Translations under genes and position numbers: made by a program
NCBI RefSeq assembly: GCF_009711445.1
Contig: NZ_SMMC01000204.1
Coordinates: 1-49,017 of the forward strand
Direction: 5' to 3'
Length of the DNA stretch: 49,017 nt
Source: Curvivirga aplysinae
GTDB lineage: Bacteria; Pseudomonadota; Alphaproteobacteria; UBA8366; Aestuariispiraceae
Part shown: in pieces, positions 1-8,205 of the stretch
Position numbering within the stretch: the first letter of the stretch is position 1
How the letters are laid out: the number at the start of each line of letters is the position of its first letter
Notes under the pieces: model-generated
Database searches by the model: none
What the model saw: only the letters and a program-made list of their open reading frames with translations
What the model was told of the DNA's origin: nothing

Positions 1-24
1 TTAATTTTCTCCACAAAAATCCTA

Positions 25-54
25 TATAATAGATCGTAAAATTAAAAAGGATTT
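25..54 (+). promoter_or_regulatory. Probable promoter -10 and RBS of the pirin gene
   Basis: A perfect TATAAT lies at 25-30 and an AAGGAT Shine-Dalgarno sequence at 49-54, six bases before the ATG at 60. No clear -35 is visible because the window starts too close. Confidence 0.5.
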
Positions 55-59
55 AAGAT

Positions 60-893
60 ATGAGAGAAGTCAAAGAAATCATTCAAGGTCTTCCTGCGTC
101 AGATGGCGATGGTGTAAAATTAACGCGCGTAATCGGCACACCTAAACTTGATATGTTAGATCCATTTTTGATGCTGGATGCTTTTGGATCAGATAGTCCC
201 CAAGATTACTTGGGAGGTTTTCCTGCACATCCACATCGTGGGTTTGAGACCGTCACCTATATTTTAAATGGGCGTATGCGTCACAAGGACAATGCCGGTC
301 ATGAAGGTGTTATCGAAGAAGGTGATGTACAATGGATGTCAGCAGGTCGCGGCATTATACATTCCGAGATGCCTGAACAAGAACAAGGTTTGTTAAAAGG
401 ATTTCAATTATGGATCAACCTTCCTGCTACTCAAAAGATGTCTGAACCACGTTATCAAGAATATGTTTCAAAGGATCTACCTATTGAAGCCAATAAAGCT
501 GGAAGTCGTATCAAAGTAATTGCCGGTAAAACTGATAAAAACACAAAAGGACCGATTGAGGCAGAAGCGACTGCGCCGATATATTTCGACATCAATCTCA
601 AAGCAGGTGATAACTTCACACAATCGATTCCAAAAGGTCATAACTCAGCCCTTTATAATATTGAAGGCGATTTATATGTAGGTGCTAGAGAAACCTTGGT
701 GGGCCAAGATCAACTCGCCATTTTAGAAGACGGTGACACAGTCTCCATTAAAACAATGGGACAAGATGCTCGGTTCCTGTTATTGGCAGGAAAGCCTTTA
801 AATGAACCCGTGGCTCGGGGTGGTCCATTTGTTATGAATACAAAGGCAGAAATCCTTCAAGCCTTTCAGGATTACAACGATGGAAAGTTTTAA
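60..893 (+). CDS. Pirin family protein
   Basis: A 277-residue bicupin of the pirin family. The N-terminal cupin carries all four expected metal ligands: His57 and His59 in HPHRGFETVTY, then His101 and Glu103 in the IIHSEMP segment. These match the Fe-binding triad plus Glu of human pirin and of bacterial quercetinase-active homologues (YhhW). Length fits the family, and the C-terminal cupin looks complete. The role in bacteria is unsettled: some homologues have quercetin 2,3-dioxygenase activity, others bind metabolic enzymes. The ATG has a good AAGGAT site upstream. It stands alone, followed by rnpB on the same strand with no clear terminator between. Family assignment is firm; substrate is unknown. 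Confidence 0.93.
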   Translation: MREVKEIIQGLPASDGDGVKLTRVIGTPKLDMLDPFLMLDAFGSDSPQDYLGGFPAHPHRGFETVTYILNGRMRHKDNAGHEGVIEEGDVQWMSAGRGIIHSEMPEQEQGLLKGFQLWINLPATQKMSEPRYQEYVSKDLPIEANKAGSRIKVIAGKTDKNTKGPIEAEATAPIYFDINLKAGDNFTQSIPKGHNSALYNIEGDLYVGARETLVGQDQLAILEDGDTVSIKTMGQDARFLLLAGKPLNEPVARGGPFVMNTKAEILQAFQDYNDGKF

Positions 894-952
894 ACCTCCC
901 ATTTTTCTTTCCTATTTGCCTTTTTCAACAAAACCCACTAGATAAAGCCCAC

Positions 953-1342
<390 letters not shown>

Positions 1343-1442
1343 GTATTTCTTATCAAATATATATAGTCACATAAATGTTAACAGGCTTTATTCGTATTCT
1401 TATGCCCCCTCCTCCATATTAAACGTCGAGAGGAGCAGGCCA

Positions 1443-2435
1443 ATGCGAAGTATCATTACCTTATTCTTAATATGTTTAGGTGTTATCGCTTCATTTGATG
1501 TGGTTGGTGCCGAGAAAGATTGGCGCAATAGCTGGCCAAAAACAGATTTCAGCAAAACAAATATTGACCTTTCCGAAATCTTATCGGGCGGCCCTTCCAA
1601 AGACGGTATCCCACCTATCGACAATCCAATCTTTATTCAAGCATCACAAAATCAAATGATCGAACCGAATGAGCCTGTCATCAGCGTCATTCATAATGGT
1701 ATTGCCAAGGCATATCCTTTGCGCATTATGATGTGGCATGAAATTGTGAATGACGAAATCGATAACCTTCCAATTGCAGTTACTTTCTGCCCTTTATGCA
1801 ATGCCTCTATCGTTTATGACCGTCGTTTAAAGAATGAGATATATACTTTTGGAACAACCGGGAAACTACGTCATTCAGATCTCATTATGTGGGATCGTCA
1901 GACTGAAAGTTGGTGGCAACAATTTTCCGGTGAAGCAATTGTCGGAGAACTCACAGGTAACGACCTAACCGTTATCCCTTCCAGATTAGAAAGCTTTGAA
2001 AAGTTCTTGGCAAGAACTGATGAAAACGCCTTGCTTCTTATTCCGAATGATCAAAATATGCGCCCTTATGGTAGCAACCCCTATAGCAGATATGATGGTG
2101 GATACCCCTTCTTATATAAAGGCGACTTACCCAAGAATATTAAGCCGTTGGAGCGAGTTGTTTCTTTATCTGATCGCAAACAGGCTTGGAGTTTTAGTTT
2201 TCTTAAAAAACATGGTCAGATTATAACTGATGAAAACATTGAAATTACTTGGGAAGCTGGTCAAGTGTCCGCCTTAGACACGGAATGGATTCCAAATGGG
2301 AAAGATGTAGGAAATATTATTGTGCGTCAGGATGGGAAAGATATTCCCTATTTTGTAGAATTTGCTTTTGCCTTCTATGCATTTCATCCAGAAGCCCCAA
2401 TCCATAACATAGAAAAATCTATTATTAATCAATGA
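1443..2435 (+). CDS. DUF3179 domain-containing secreted protein
   Basis: About 330 residues. The start at 1443 is chosen because GAGGAG sits at 1430-1435 and the protein then begins with a signal peptide (hydrophobic core LFLICLGVIASF, Ala-type cleavage near residue 23); a longer frame opening at 1281 would lie inside rnpB. The body is a DUF3179 domain with its hallmark TFCPLCNASIVYDR and then LRHSDLIMWDRQTESWWQQF. The family's biochemical role is unknown. The paired Cys in CPLC suggests metal or redox chemistry in the periplasm, which is inference. The gene starts only 100 nt after rnpB, so read-through from the rnpB promoter is possible. Confidence 0.88.
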   Translation: MRSIITLFLICLGVIASFDVVGAEKDWRNSWPKTDFSKTNIDLSEILSGGPSKDGIPPIDNPIFIQASQNQMIEPNEPVISVIHNGIAKAYPLRIMMWHEIVNDEIDNLPIAVTFCPLCNASIVYDRRLKNEIYTFGTTGKLRHSDLIMWDRQTESWWQQFSGEAIVGELTGNDLTVIPSRLESFEKFLARTDENALLLIPNDQNMRPYGSNPYSRYDGGYPFLYKGDLPKNIKPLERVVSLSDRKQAWSFSFLKKHGQIITDENIEITWEAGQVSALDTEWIPNGKDVGNIIVRQDGKDIPYFVEFAFAFYAFHPEAPIHNIEKSIINQ

Positions 2436-2447
2436 GTAAATTCTAAG

Positions 2448-2488
2448 GAACCCGTCGGCTTTCTTTAAATAGAACTCTGACGGGCTCA
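2448..2488. terminator. Weak inverted repeat between convergent genes
   Basis: CCCGTC at 2451-2456 can pair with GACGGG at 2479-2484 across a long loop, with short flanking matches. There is no clean T-tract on either strand, so a terminator role is only suggested by its position between convergent genes. Confidence 0.3.
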
Positions 2489-2507
2489 GATACACTCATA
2501 GATCATT

Positions 2508-2825
2508 TTACATCAGCTCTTCGGCTGCCTTCTCAATAGCGGGCAAGTTTGCCCAGTTACCGCCAGTTGCCATCAGACAAGTCCAGCCATCAGGACGAGT
2601 TAGCATCACTGTCCAACTGCCTGTGCTTTTGGAAACAAACAACTCTACCAAGGACCCATTACCAGCCAAACCATAGCCAGACCGGATCTCTTCATAGCCA
2701 TCTTCAAGTTGTTGTACGATTTTTTCATGTGGACCACACACGCCTGCTGCGGAAGCAGAAAAACTGCCAAGCCCTATGGCCAGAGCAACCAAAGTGGGTG
2801 CGATCATATTGATTAGATATCTCAT
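2508..2825 (-). CDS. Small secreted hypothetical protein
   Basis: About 105 residues. The start at 2825 is chosen because a near-perfect AAAGGAGGATG site precedes it; a longer frame to 2858 lacks one. The product has a signal peptide (MRYLINMIAPTLVALAIGLG, cleavage near SASAAG) and a mature part of about 80 residues with two Cys (VCGPHEKIVQQLE and TCLMATGGNW), which could form one disulfide in the periplasm. The LEDGYEEIRSGYGL...SWTVMLTRPDGWTCLMATG pattern resembles small periplasmic proteins common in alphaproteobacteria. I cannot assign a function. It is a single gene convergent with the DUF3179 gene. Confidence 0.75.
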   Translation of the reverse strand: MRYLINMIAPTLVALAIGLGSFSASAAGVCGPHEKIVQQLEDGYEEIRSGYGLAGNGSLVELFVSKSTGSWTVMLTRPDGWTCLMATGGNWANLPAIEKAAEELM

Positions 2826-3306
2826 ATCATCCTCCTTTGTTAGAGTGCCCCAATTCAATGTGACGACATGAATGCCTAATCTTGGAAGTAGCTCTTCCTT
2901 ATGGTCTAAATTTTAGATCGTTTTGACAAAACGTCTTCTAACCAATCTTCTATCAAAACACCGAGTCTTTGCGACCAATATCTCCTTTTACGATATAATT
3001 CGCGGTTCAGTTCTAAAATAAGCTTAGACTTTCTTCGCCACTATTTAGATTACTAATATAAGAATAAATAGATAAAATTTCAACTAAATCTTGCTCAAAT
3101 CTCAGTAACAACGCCGTTATCCTAATTTTAATTCAACAATACCAACTTATTACACCTATTACTTACTAAAATTCACCAATCAATAACTGCCATAAAACCA
3201 TCATATCTTTTTGATTGATCTCTCAATTGGGGCAGATTACTTCTATAAAAAGAAATCGAATTCATCGAGAATCCCTAAAACCAAGACGGAAATTTTACGC
3301 TTTCTA
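2826..3306. other. 480-bp AT-rich intergenic region
   Basis: No supported gene. It separates divergent genes: the secreted protein on the minus strand and the NadQ-like regulator on the plus strand. The only clear element is a 13-bp perfect palindrome TCTAAATTTTAGA at 2905-2917, about 80 nt upstream of the minus-strand start. The remainder is AT-rich and low in structure. A TTG-started extension of the regulator from 3211 is possible but has no good RBS. Confidence 0.5.
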
Positions 3307-4272
3307 ATGCCTGATAAACCTCAAAACCATAGTGTCGTTATTGGTCTAAATGCCGTAATCATTGCTTGGGATGACCCGGTTCCGCGCTTTTTAGTGCGCA
3401 ACAAACATAAAAATATTAACGAACTTCCTTTTGATGTCTTTCAGCCACTTTCCTATCGCACACTAGAGGAGAATGTCCATGCGCTAGTAGATGATCAAGC
3501 AAAACTTGAACTTGGCTATATTGAACAGCTTTATACATTCGGAAACCGGGGCCGTGATCCACAAGAAGAAAAAGGCGGCCCTCGTTTCGTAAGTATTGGT
3601 TATCTTGCTCTCCTACTCGGTAAAGCTATCGAAGAATCCAATGCTTTTTCCGAAACCAACCTCTGGAAAGATATTTATGCCTTCTTCCCTTGGGAGGATT
3701 GGCGCGAAGGACAACCAGCAATCCTTACTCAGATTAATGAATCATTAGAGGATTGGGCAGCTCATGCAACGAATGACCACGATAAACAAGAAAAACGTGC
3801 ACGTATTCAAAAGTTATTTGGCAAAACGACCAAAGAGTGGAATGAAGAACTTGTTCTAGAACGCTATGAACTTCTCTATGAAGCAGATCTGATTGTCGAA
3901 TCTTTGCGTGACAAAAACCAAGAACTTCCCTTCCCAACTGGCATCCCAATGGAATATGACCATCGCCGAATTTTAGCTACTGGCATAGGGCGCCTAAGGT
4001 CAAAGATCAAGTATCGTCCAGTTGTATTTGAATTGATGCCATCAAGCTTTACTCTATTGCAGTTACAGCATTTAGTTGAAGCCCTATCTGGTATAAAGCT
4101 TCATAAACAAAACTTCCGACGCCTTTTGGAACGTACAGGCATGGTGGAGCCCACAGGCGAGGTTTCCGAACAAACAGGTGGCCGTCCTGCTCAATTATAC
4201 CGTTTCCGTGCCGAAGTTATGGCTGAACGCCAAGATCCAAATATCACTCTGCCATCCTTATCTAACAGCTAG
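3307..4272 (+). CDS. nadQ: NadQ/NrtR-like transcriptional regulator of NAD synthesis (degenerate Nudix plus winged helix)
   Basis: About 321 residues from the ATG at 3307. The N-terminal part (VVIGLNAVIIAWDDPVPRFLV) is a Nudix-like fold start, but no intact Nudix box GX5EX7REUXEEXGU is seen, so it is probably a ligand sensor and not an enzyme. The C-terminal 75 residues (FTLLQLQHLVEALSGIKLHK, then NFRRLLERTGMVEPTGE, then GGRPAQLYRF) are the winged helix typical of NrtR and related regulators. It lies directly upstream of nadA-nadC, as expected for NadQ-type repressors of alphaproteobacterial NAD synthesis. The likely operator is in the nadA promoter (4329-4421). The exact start is uncertain because no strong RBS precedes 3307. 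The symbol is inferred from domain pattern and context. Confidence 0.75.
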   Translation: MPDKPQNHSVVIGLNAVIIAWDDPVPRFLVRNKHKNINELPFDVFQPLSYRTLEENVHALVDDQAKLELGYIEQLYTFGNRGRDPQEEKGGPRFVSIGYLALLLGKAIEESNAFSETNLWKDIYAFFPWEDWREGQPAILTQINESLEDWAAHATNDHDKQEKRARIQKLFGKTTKEWNEELVLERYELLYEADLIVESLRDKNQELPFPTGIPMEYDHRRILATGIGRLRSKIKYRPVVFELMPSSFTLLQLQHLVEALSGIKLHKQNFRRLLERTGMVEPTGEVSEQTGGRPAQLYRFRAEVMAERQDPNITLPSLSNS

Positions 4273-4328
4273 TCTCTCCCTAATGGAAACAATCATTATT
4301 TTAATGTATTCCTAAGAACGCTAGACTT

Positions 4329-4421
4329 ATACTCAAAAGTAGTTTAAGTAAGCTTTCAACAGCGTCATATTTTTTTGACAAACTAATACTCTTACTGAGT
4401 ATAAAATATACTCAAATTGAG
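4329..4421 (+). promoter_or_regulatory. nadA promoter with ATACTC operator-like repeats
   Basis: A perfect -35 TTGACA at 4375-4380 is followed by TATAAA at 4400-4405 (19-nt spacer). Between and over these lies the inverted repeat ATACTC-TTACT-GAGTAT (4386-4402). Another copy, ATACTCA, starts at 4408 and merges into the perfect palindrome CTCAAATTGAG (4411-4421). A third ATACTCA is at 4329-4335. The layout, with operators across the promoter core, suggests repression by the NadQ-like regulator encoded just upstream. Motifs are seen directly; the regulator assignment is inference. Confidence 0.65.
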
Positions 4422-4440
4422 CAAATAAAGGAATAAAACC

Positions 4441-5445
4441 ATGCTTGATCAGGTAGGCACCCCAGAACTGGATCTGGAACTCAGCAATATTCGTGAACGT
4501 GTTAAATCTGTTATCAATGATGATGAATGGGATTTTTATAAATCAGATATCGAAGATGTTCTTCGTCTCAAAAAAGAGAAGAATGCGATTATCCTTGGTC
4601 ATAACTATATGACGCCAGATATCTTTCATTGTGTGTCCGATATTACTGGTGACTCCCTCGCATTAGCAAAACGTGCCATGGATGTGGATGCGGATATCAT
4701 TGTTGTTGCGGGTGTACATTTTATGGCAGAGACAGCCAAATTGATGAATCCTGAAAAAACGGTTCTTATTTCTGATCCCACAGCAGGATGTAGCTTGGCA
4801 GAATCCATCACTGCAGACGATATCCGTAAAATGCGTGCGCTTCATCCCGGCGTTCCTGTGGTCACCTATGTAAACACAACCGTCGAAGTCAAAGCAGAAT
4901 CTGATATTTGCTGCACCTCTGCCAATGCCAAGCAAATCGTTGAATCTCTTGGTGTCGAGAAAGTTATGCTCTTCCCCGATGAGTTCTTAGCGCAAAATGT
5001 TGCGGAACAAACAGATGTGGAAATCATCACTTTCCCGGGCCGTTGTGAAGTACATGAACGTTTTACCGGACAACAAATAAAGTTATTAAAAAAGGCACAT
5101 CCTGACGCAACCGTTCTTGCCCATCCTGAATGCCCACCAGAAGTTCTACATGAATCTGATTATGCGGGTTCCACAGCAGATATGAGCCGTTTTGTAGAAG
5201 AACAAAAACCAAAAGAAGTTGCCCTTATCACCGAATGTTCTATGAGTGCGAATTTGGTAGCGGAACATCCTGAAACCAATTTCATCCGCAGCTGCAATCT
5301 ATGCCCACATATGCAAAAAATCACCATGGAAAATATCGCAACGGCATTACGCGATATGACTACAGAAATCACCATCGATCCTGCATTGGCTGCGAAAGCA
5401 CGCCAAGCAGTTGAACGTATGATTGCAGTTCCACTGAATAAGTAA
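4441..5445 (+). CDS. nadA: Quinolinate synthase NadA
   Basis: 334 residues, normal length for the enzyme that condenses iminoaspartate with dihydroxyacetone phosphate to quinolinate. The three cysteines expected to bind the 4Fe-4S cluster are present: Cys117 (DPTAGCSLAES), Cys202 (FPGRCEVHERF) and Cys288 (SCNLCPHMQ). Other signatures include ILGHNYM and HPECPPEV. AAAGGA precedes the ATG. It forms an operon with nadC (10-nt gap) behind a promoter with NadQ-like operators. nadB, which would make iminoaspartate and often sits between nadA and nadC, is missing here, so an L-aspartate oxidase or dehydrogenase must be encoded elsewhere. Confidence 0.97.
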   Translation: MLDQVGTPELDLELSNIRERVKSVINDDEWDFYKSDIEDVLRLKKEKNAIILGHNYMTPDIFHCVSDITGDSLALAKRAMDVDADIIVVAGVHFMAETAKLMNPEKTVLISDPTAGCSLAESITADDIRKMRALHPGVPVVTYVNTTVEVKAESDICCTSANAKQIVESLGVEKVMLFPDEFLAQNVAEQTDVEIITFPGRCEVHERFTGQQIKLLKKAHPDATVLAHPECPPEVLHESDYAGSTADMSRFVEEQKPKEVALITECSMSANLVAEHPETNFIRSCNLCPHMQKITMENIATALRDMTTEITIDPALAAKARQAVERMIAVPLNK

Positions 5446-5455
5446 GATATAATCG

Positions 5456-6307
5456 ATGACAGATTTAATTCCCCTTCCCCAACATATTATTAATGATGCG
5501 GTCAAGGCATCTATTGCCGAAGATTTCGGGCGGGCTGGTGATATTACAAGCGATAGTATTATCCCTGCAGATATGAGAACCAAGGTGGCGCTGAGAGCAC
5601 GTATAGATGGTTGCATTGCAGGAACCGATTTTGCCAAGGCTGCTTTCACCTTCTTGGACCGTGATGCCAAAATCACTGTTCATCTACCGGATGGTAGCGA
5701 GGTCAAAGCAGGAGATACGATCCTGACAATAGAAGGAAATGCACGTGCAGTTTTAGGGGCTGAGCGGGTTGCTCTCAATTTCATGGGGCGGATGTCCGGG
5801 ATCGCCTCCGTCACCAGAGAGATCGTCAATAGTGTCAAAGACACCAAGGCACGGATCACCTGCACCCGTAAGACTACTCCGGGATTGCGTGCGATTGAAA
5901 AATACGCCGTTCGCGCAGGTGGCGGCTTTAATCATCGTTTCGGGTTAGATGATGCTATCCTGATTAAAGACAATCATATCGCCGTTATAGGTGGTGTTAA
6001 ACAAGCGATACATCGTGCAAAATCACATACAGGTCATATGGTTAAAATCGAAGTCGAAGTGGATACCCTTGAACAATTGAACGAAGCACTTGAAGCAGGT
6101 GCAGATGTCATCTTGCTAGATAACATGACGCCGGAAATGCTGACCAAGGCTGTAAAGATGATTGATGGCAAAGCGGTTGCCGAAGCTTCCGGCGGCGTTA
6201 CAGCCAAAACCGCCCCATCAATTGCCGCAACAGGCGTTGATGTGATCTCCATAGGCTGGTTGACCCACTCTGCACCCAATATGGATTTAGGATTAGATAC
6301 CCTCTAA
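5456..6307 (+). CDS. nadC: Nicotinate-nucleotide pyrophosphorylase (carboxylating) NadC
   Basis: 283 residues. It converts quinolinate and PRPP to nicotinate mononucleotide, CO2 and PPi, the step after NadA. Family signatures are intact: FGRAGDITSDSI near the N-terminus, TRKTTPGLRAIEKYAV with the substrate-binding Arg/Lys, GGGFNHRFGLDDAILIKDNH, and the barrel-end EASGGV followed by GVDVISIGWLTHS. It starts 10 nt after nadA and ends at a strong hairpin terminator (6311-6346). The RBS is weak, so translation may be coupled to nadA. Confidence 0.97.
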   Translation: MTDLIPLPQHIINDAVKASIAEDFGRAGDITSDSIIPADMRTKVALRARIDGCIAGTDFAKAAFTFLDRDAKITVHLPDGSEVKAGDTILTIEGNARAVLGAERVALNFMGRMSGIASVTREIVNSVKDTKARITCTRKTTPGLRAIEKYAVRAGGGFNHRFGLDDAILIKDNHIAVIGGVKQAIHRAKSHTGHMVKIEVEVDTLEQLNEALEAGADVILLDNMTPEMLTKAVKMIDGKAVAEASGGVTAKTAPSIAATGVDVISIGWLTHSAPNMDLGLDTL

Positions 6308-6310
6308 ACT

Positions 6311-6346
6311 AAAAAGGCAGCAAGTTGGTTTGCTGCCTTTTCTTTT
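6311..6346. terminator. Bidirectional intrinsic terminator (nadC / pntB)
   Basis: AAAGGCAGCAA (6313-6323) pairs perfectly with TTGCTGCCTTT (6330-6340) over a 6-nt loop and is followed by TCTTTTCT on the plus strand. The minus-strand copy ends in CTGCCTTTTTAG, so it also serves the convergent pnt operon. Confidence 0.88.
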
Positions 6347-6362
6347 CTAGCTTTTGTAAACA

Positions 6363-7760
6363 CTATTCCATAGATTTTACGATATCCTCCACCACATGCT
6401 TGGCATCACCAAAAAGCATCATGGTATTATCACGGAAAAATAGTTCATTCTGTACCCCCGCATAACCGGACGCCATGGATCGTTTAATAAACAATACCTG
6501 TCCCGCTTTTTCCACATCAAGAATAGGCATCCCGAAGATCGGGCTAGCTGGATCTGTTTTCGCAGCTGGATTGGTGACATCATTGGCCCCAATCACAAAG
6601 GCAATATCCGTTTGGGCGAAATCACGATTGATTTCTTCCAATTCCAAGACATCGTCATAAGGGACATTGGCTTCCGCCAATAATACATTCATATGACCCG
6701 GCATACGACCTGCAACAGGATGAATGGCGTAACGAACCTTGACGCCCGCTTCTTTCAATAAATCACCCATTTCACGTAAGGCATGTTGAGCTTGGGCCAC
6801 CGCCATACCATAGCCCGGCACGATAATCACAGAAGATGCATTTTCCATCAAGAAAGCTGCATCATCTGCACTACCTGCCTTCACAGGGCGGTCATCTTCA
6901 CCACCAGCACCTGCCGCGGGACCAGCGCCTGCATCCGCACCAAAGCCACCTAGAATAACATTGATAATAGAACGGTTCATCCCCTTACACATAATGTAAC
7001 TTAGGATCGCACCGGATGCGCCAACCAGCGCCCCTGTGATGATCAAAGCCGTATTGGCTAATGTGAAACCGATACCGCAAGCCGCCCAACCTGAATAGGA
7101 ATTCAACATGGACACGACTACAGGCATATCAGCCCCACCGATTGGAATGATCAACAAGAAACCAATGGCCAAAGATAAAAGAACAATCGCCCAGAACAAG
7201 GTCGCAGACTGATCCACACACATCCAGATCACCAGCAGAACCAGAAGCCCACCAAGAGCCGCATTTAACATATGTTGTCCGGCAAATGTTACAGGTGCGG
7301 ATCGGAAAATGCCTTGTAACTTACCAAAGGCCACAATCGACCCCGTAAATGTAATCGCACCGATTGCAGTGCCTAAACTCATCTCAATCAAGCTGGCCGC
7401 ACCAATATTGCCCGCCTCACCGATACCATAAGCTTCAGGTGCATAGAATGCAGCCCCCGCTACAAAGACAGCAGCTAAACCAACCAAACTATGGAAAGCA
7501 GCAACCAATTGCGGCAAAGCTGTCATTTGAATTTTTAAAGCAATCCCTGTACCGATGGCACCACCGATAAGGATACCTGCAATGATGAGTTCATAAGATA
7601 ATACATTCGGCATTGCCAAGGTGGTCACAATCGCAATCACCATACCTGCGATGCCAAACATATTTCCCCGACGCGCTGTGTCAGGCGAAGAAAGCCCACG
7701 TAAGGACATAATGAAACAAACTGCCGCAATCAAATAGGCAAAAGCTGATAAATTTTCCAT
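6363..7760 (-). CDS. pntB: NAD(P) transhydrogenase subunit beta PntB
   Basis: 465 residues. It holds the second set of transmembrane helices and the C-terminal NADP(H)-binding domain (dIII) of the proton-translocating transhydrogenase, which drives NADH + NADP to NAD + NADPH with the proton gradient. The nucleotide fold is visible from VIIVPGYGMAVAQAQ through GRMPGHMNVLLAEA to VIGANDVTNP and IKRSMASGYAGVQN. GGGAGATAAG precedes the start. It is the last gene of pntAA-pntAB-pntB and ends at the shared hairpin. Size matches the Rhodospirillum rubrum-type three-subunit enzyme. Confidence 0.97.
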   Translation of the reverse strand: MENLSAFAYLIAAVCFIMSLRGLSSPDTARRGNMFGIAGMVIAIVTTLAMPNVLSYELIIAGILIGGAIGTGIALKIQMTALPQLVAAFHSLVGLAAVFVAGAAFYAPEAYGIGEAGNIGAASLIEMSLGTAIGAITFTGSIVAFGKLQGIFRSAPVTFAGQHMLNAALGGLLVLLVIWMCVDQSATLFWAIVLLSLAIGFLLIIPIGGADMPVVVSMLNSYSGWAACGIGFTLANTALIITGALVGASGAILSYIMCKGMNRSIINVILGGFGADAGAGPAAGAGGEDDRPVKAGSADDAAFLMENASSVIIVPGYGMAVAQAQHALREMGDLLKEAGVKVRYAIHPVAGRMPGHMNVLLAEANVPYDDVLELEEINRDFAQTDIAFVIGANDVTNPAAKTDPASPIFGMPILDVEKAGQVLFIKRSMASGYAGVQNELFFRDNTMMLFGDAKHVVEDIVKSME

Positions 7761-7781
7761 GATCTTATCTCCCTTCCCTAT

Positions 7782-8201
7782 TTATGCTTTTTTCTGTTTC
7801 TTTTTGAACATGGACAACATCCTGTTCGTCACGACAAAGCCGCCAAAGATATTGATACTGGCAAGCACCACCGCAATAAAGCCAAATATCTTGGACAGGT
7901 TCATATCACTAGGTCCCGCCGCGATAAGCGCCCCGACAATGATCACAGAAGAAATCGCATTCGTGACCCCCATCAACGGCGAATGCAAAGCTGGTGTCAC
8001 AGACCACACCACGTAATAGCCTACGAAGCAGGCCAATACGAATGCAGTGAATAAGAAGACAAATGGTGTTGTACCTGTGGCCTCTGCAACTGATGCCACA
8101 GCAGGTGCAGCTTCAACCGCATTTGACCCAATAGTGTCAGCAAGTTGTTGAGCTTGCGATGCTAACTCATTTGCCTGATCGATAATTTGTTGCTTATCCA
8201 T
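7782..8201 (-). CDS. pntAB: NAD(P) transhydrogenase subunit alpha part 2 PntAB
   Basis: 139 residues with a soluble acidic start ([20 protein letters not shown]) and then membrane helices ([40 protein letters not shown], and [20 protein letters not shown]). This is the small membrane subunit of the split enzyme. It begins four nt after the pntAA stop; its Shine-Dalgarno AAGGAGGG is formed by the last codons of pntAA, implying translational coupling. It ends in a KKKQKK tail before pntB. Confidence 0.95.
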   Translation of the reverse strand: MDKQQIIDQANELASQAQQLADTIGSNAVEAAPAVASVAEATGTTPFVFLFTAFVLACFVGYYVVWSVTPALHSPLMGVTNAISSVIIVGALIAAGPSDMNLSKIFGFIAVVLASINIFGGFVVTNRMLSMFKKKQKKA

Positions 8202-8205
8202 CGTC

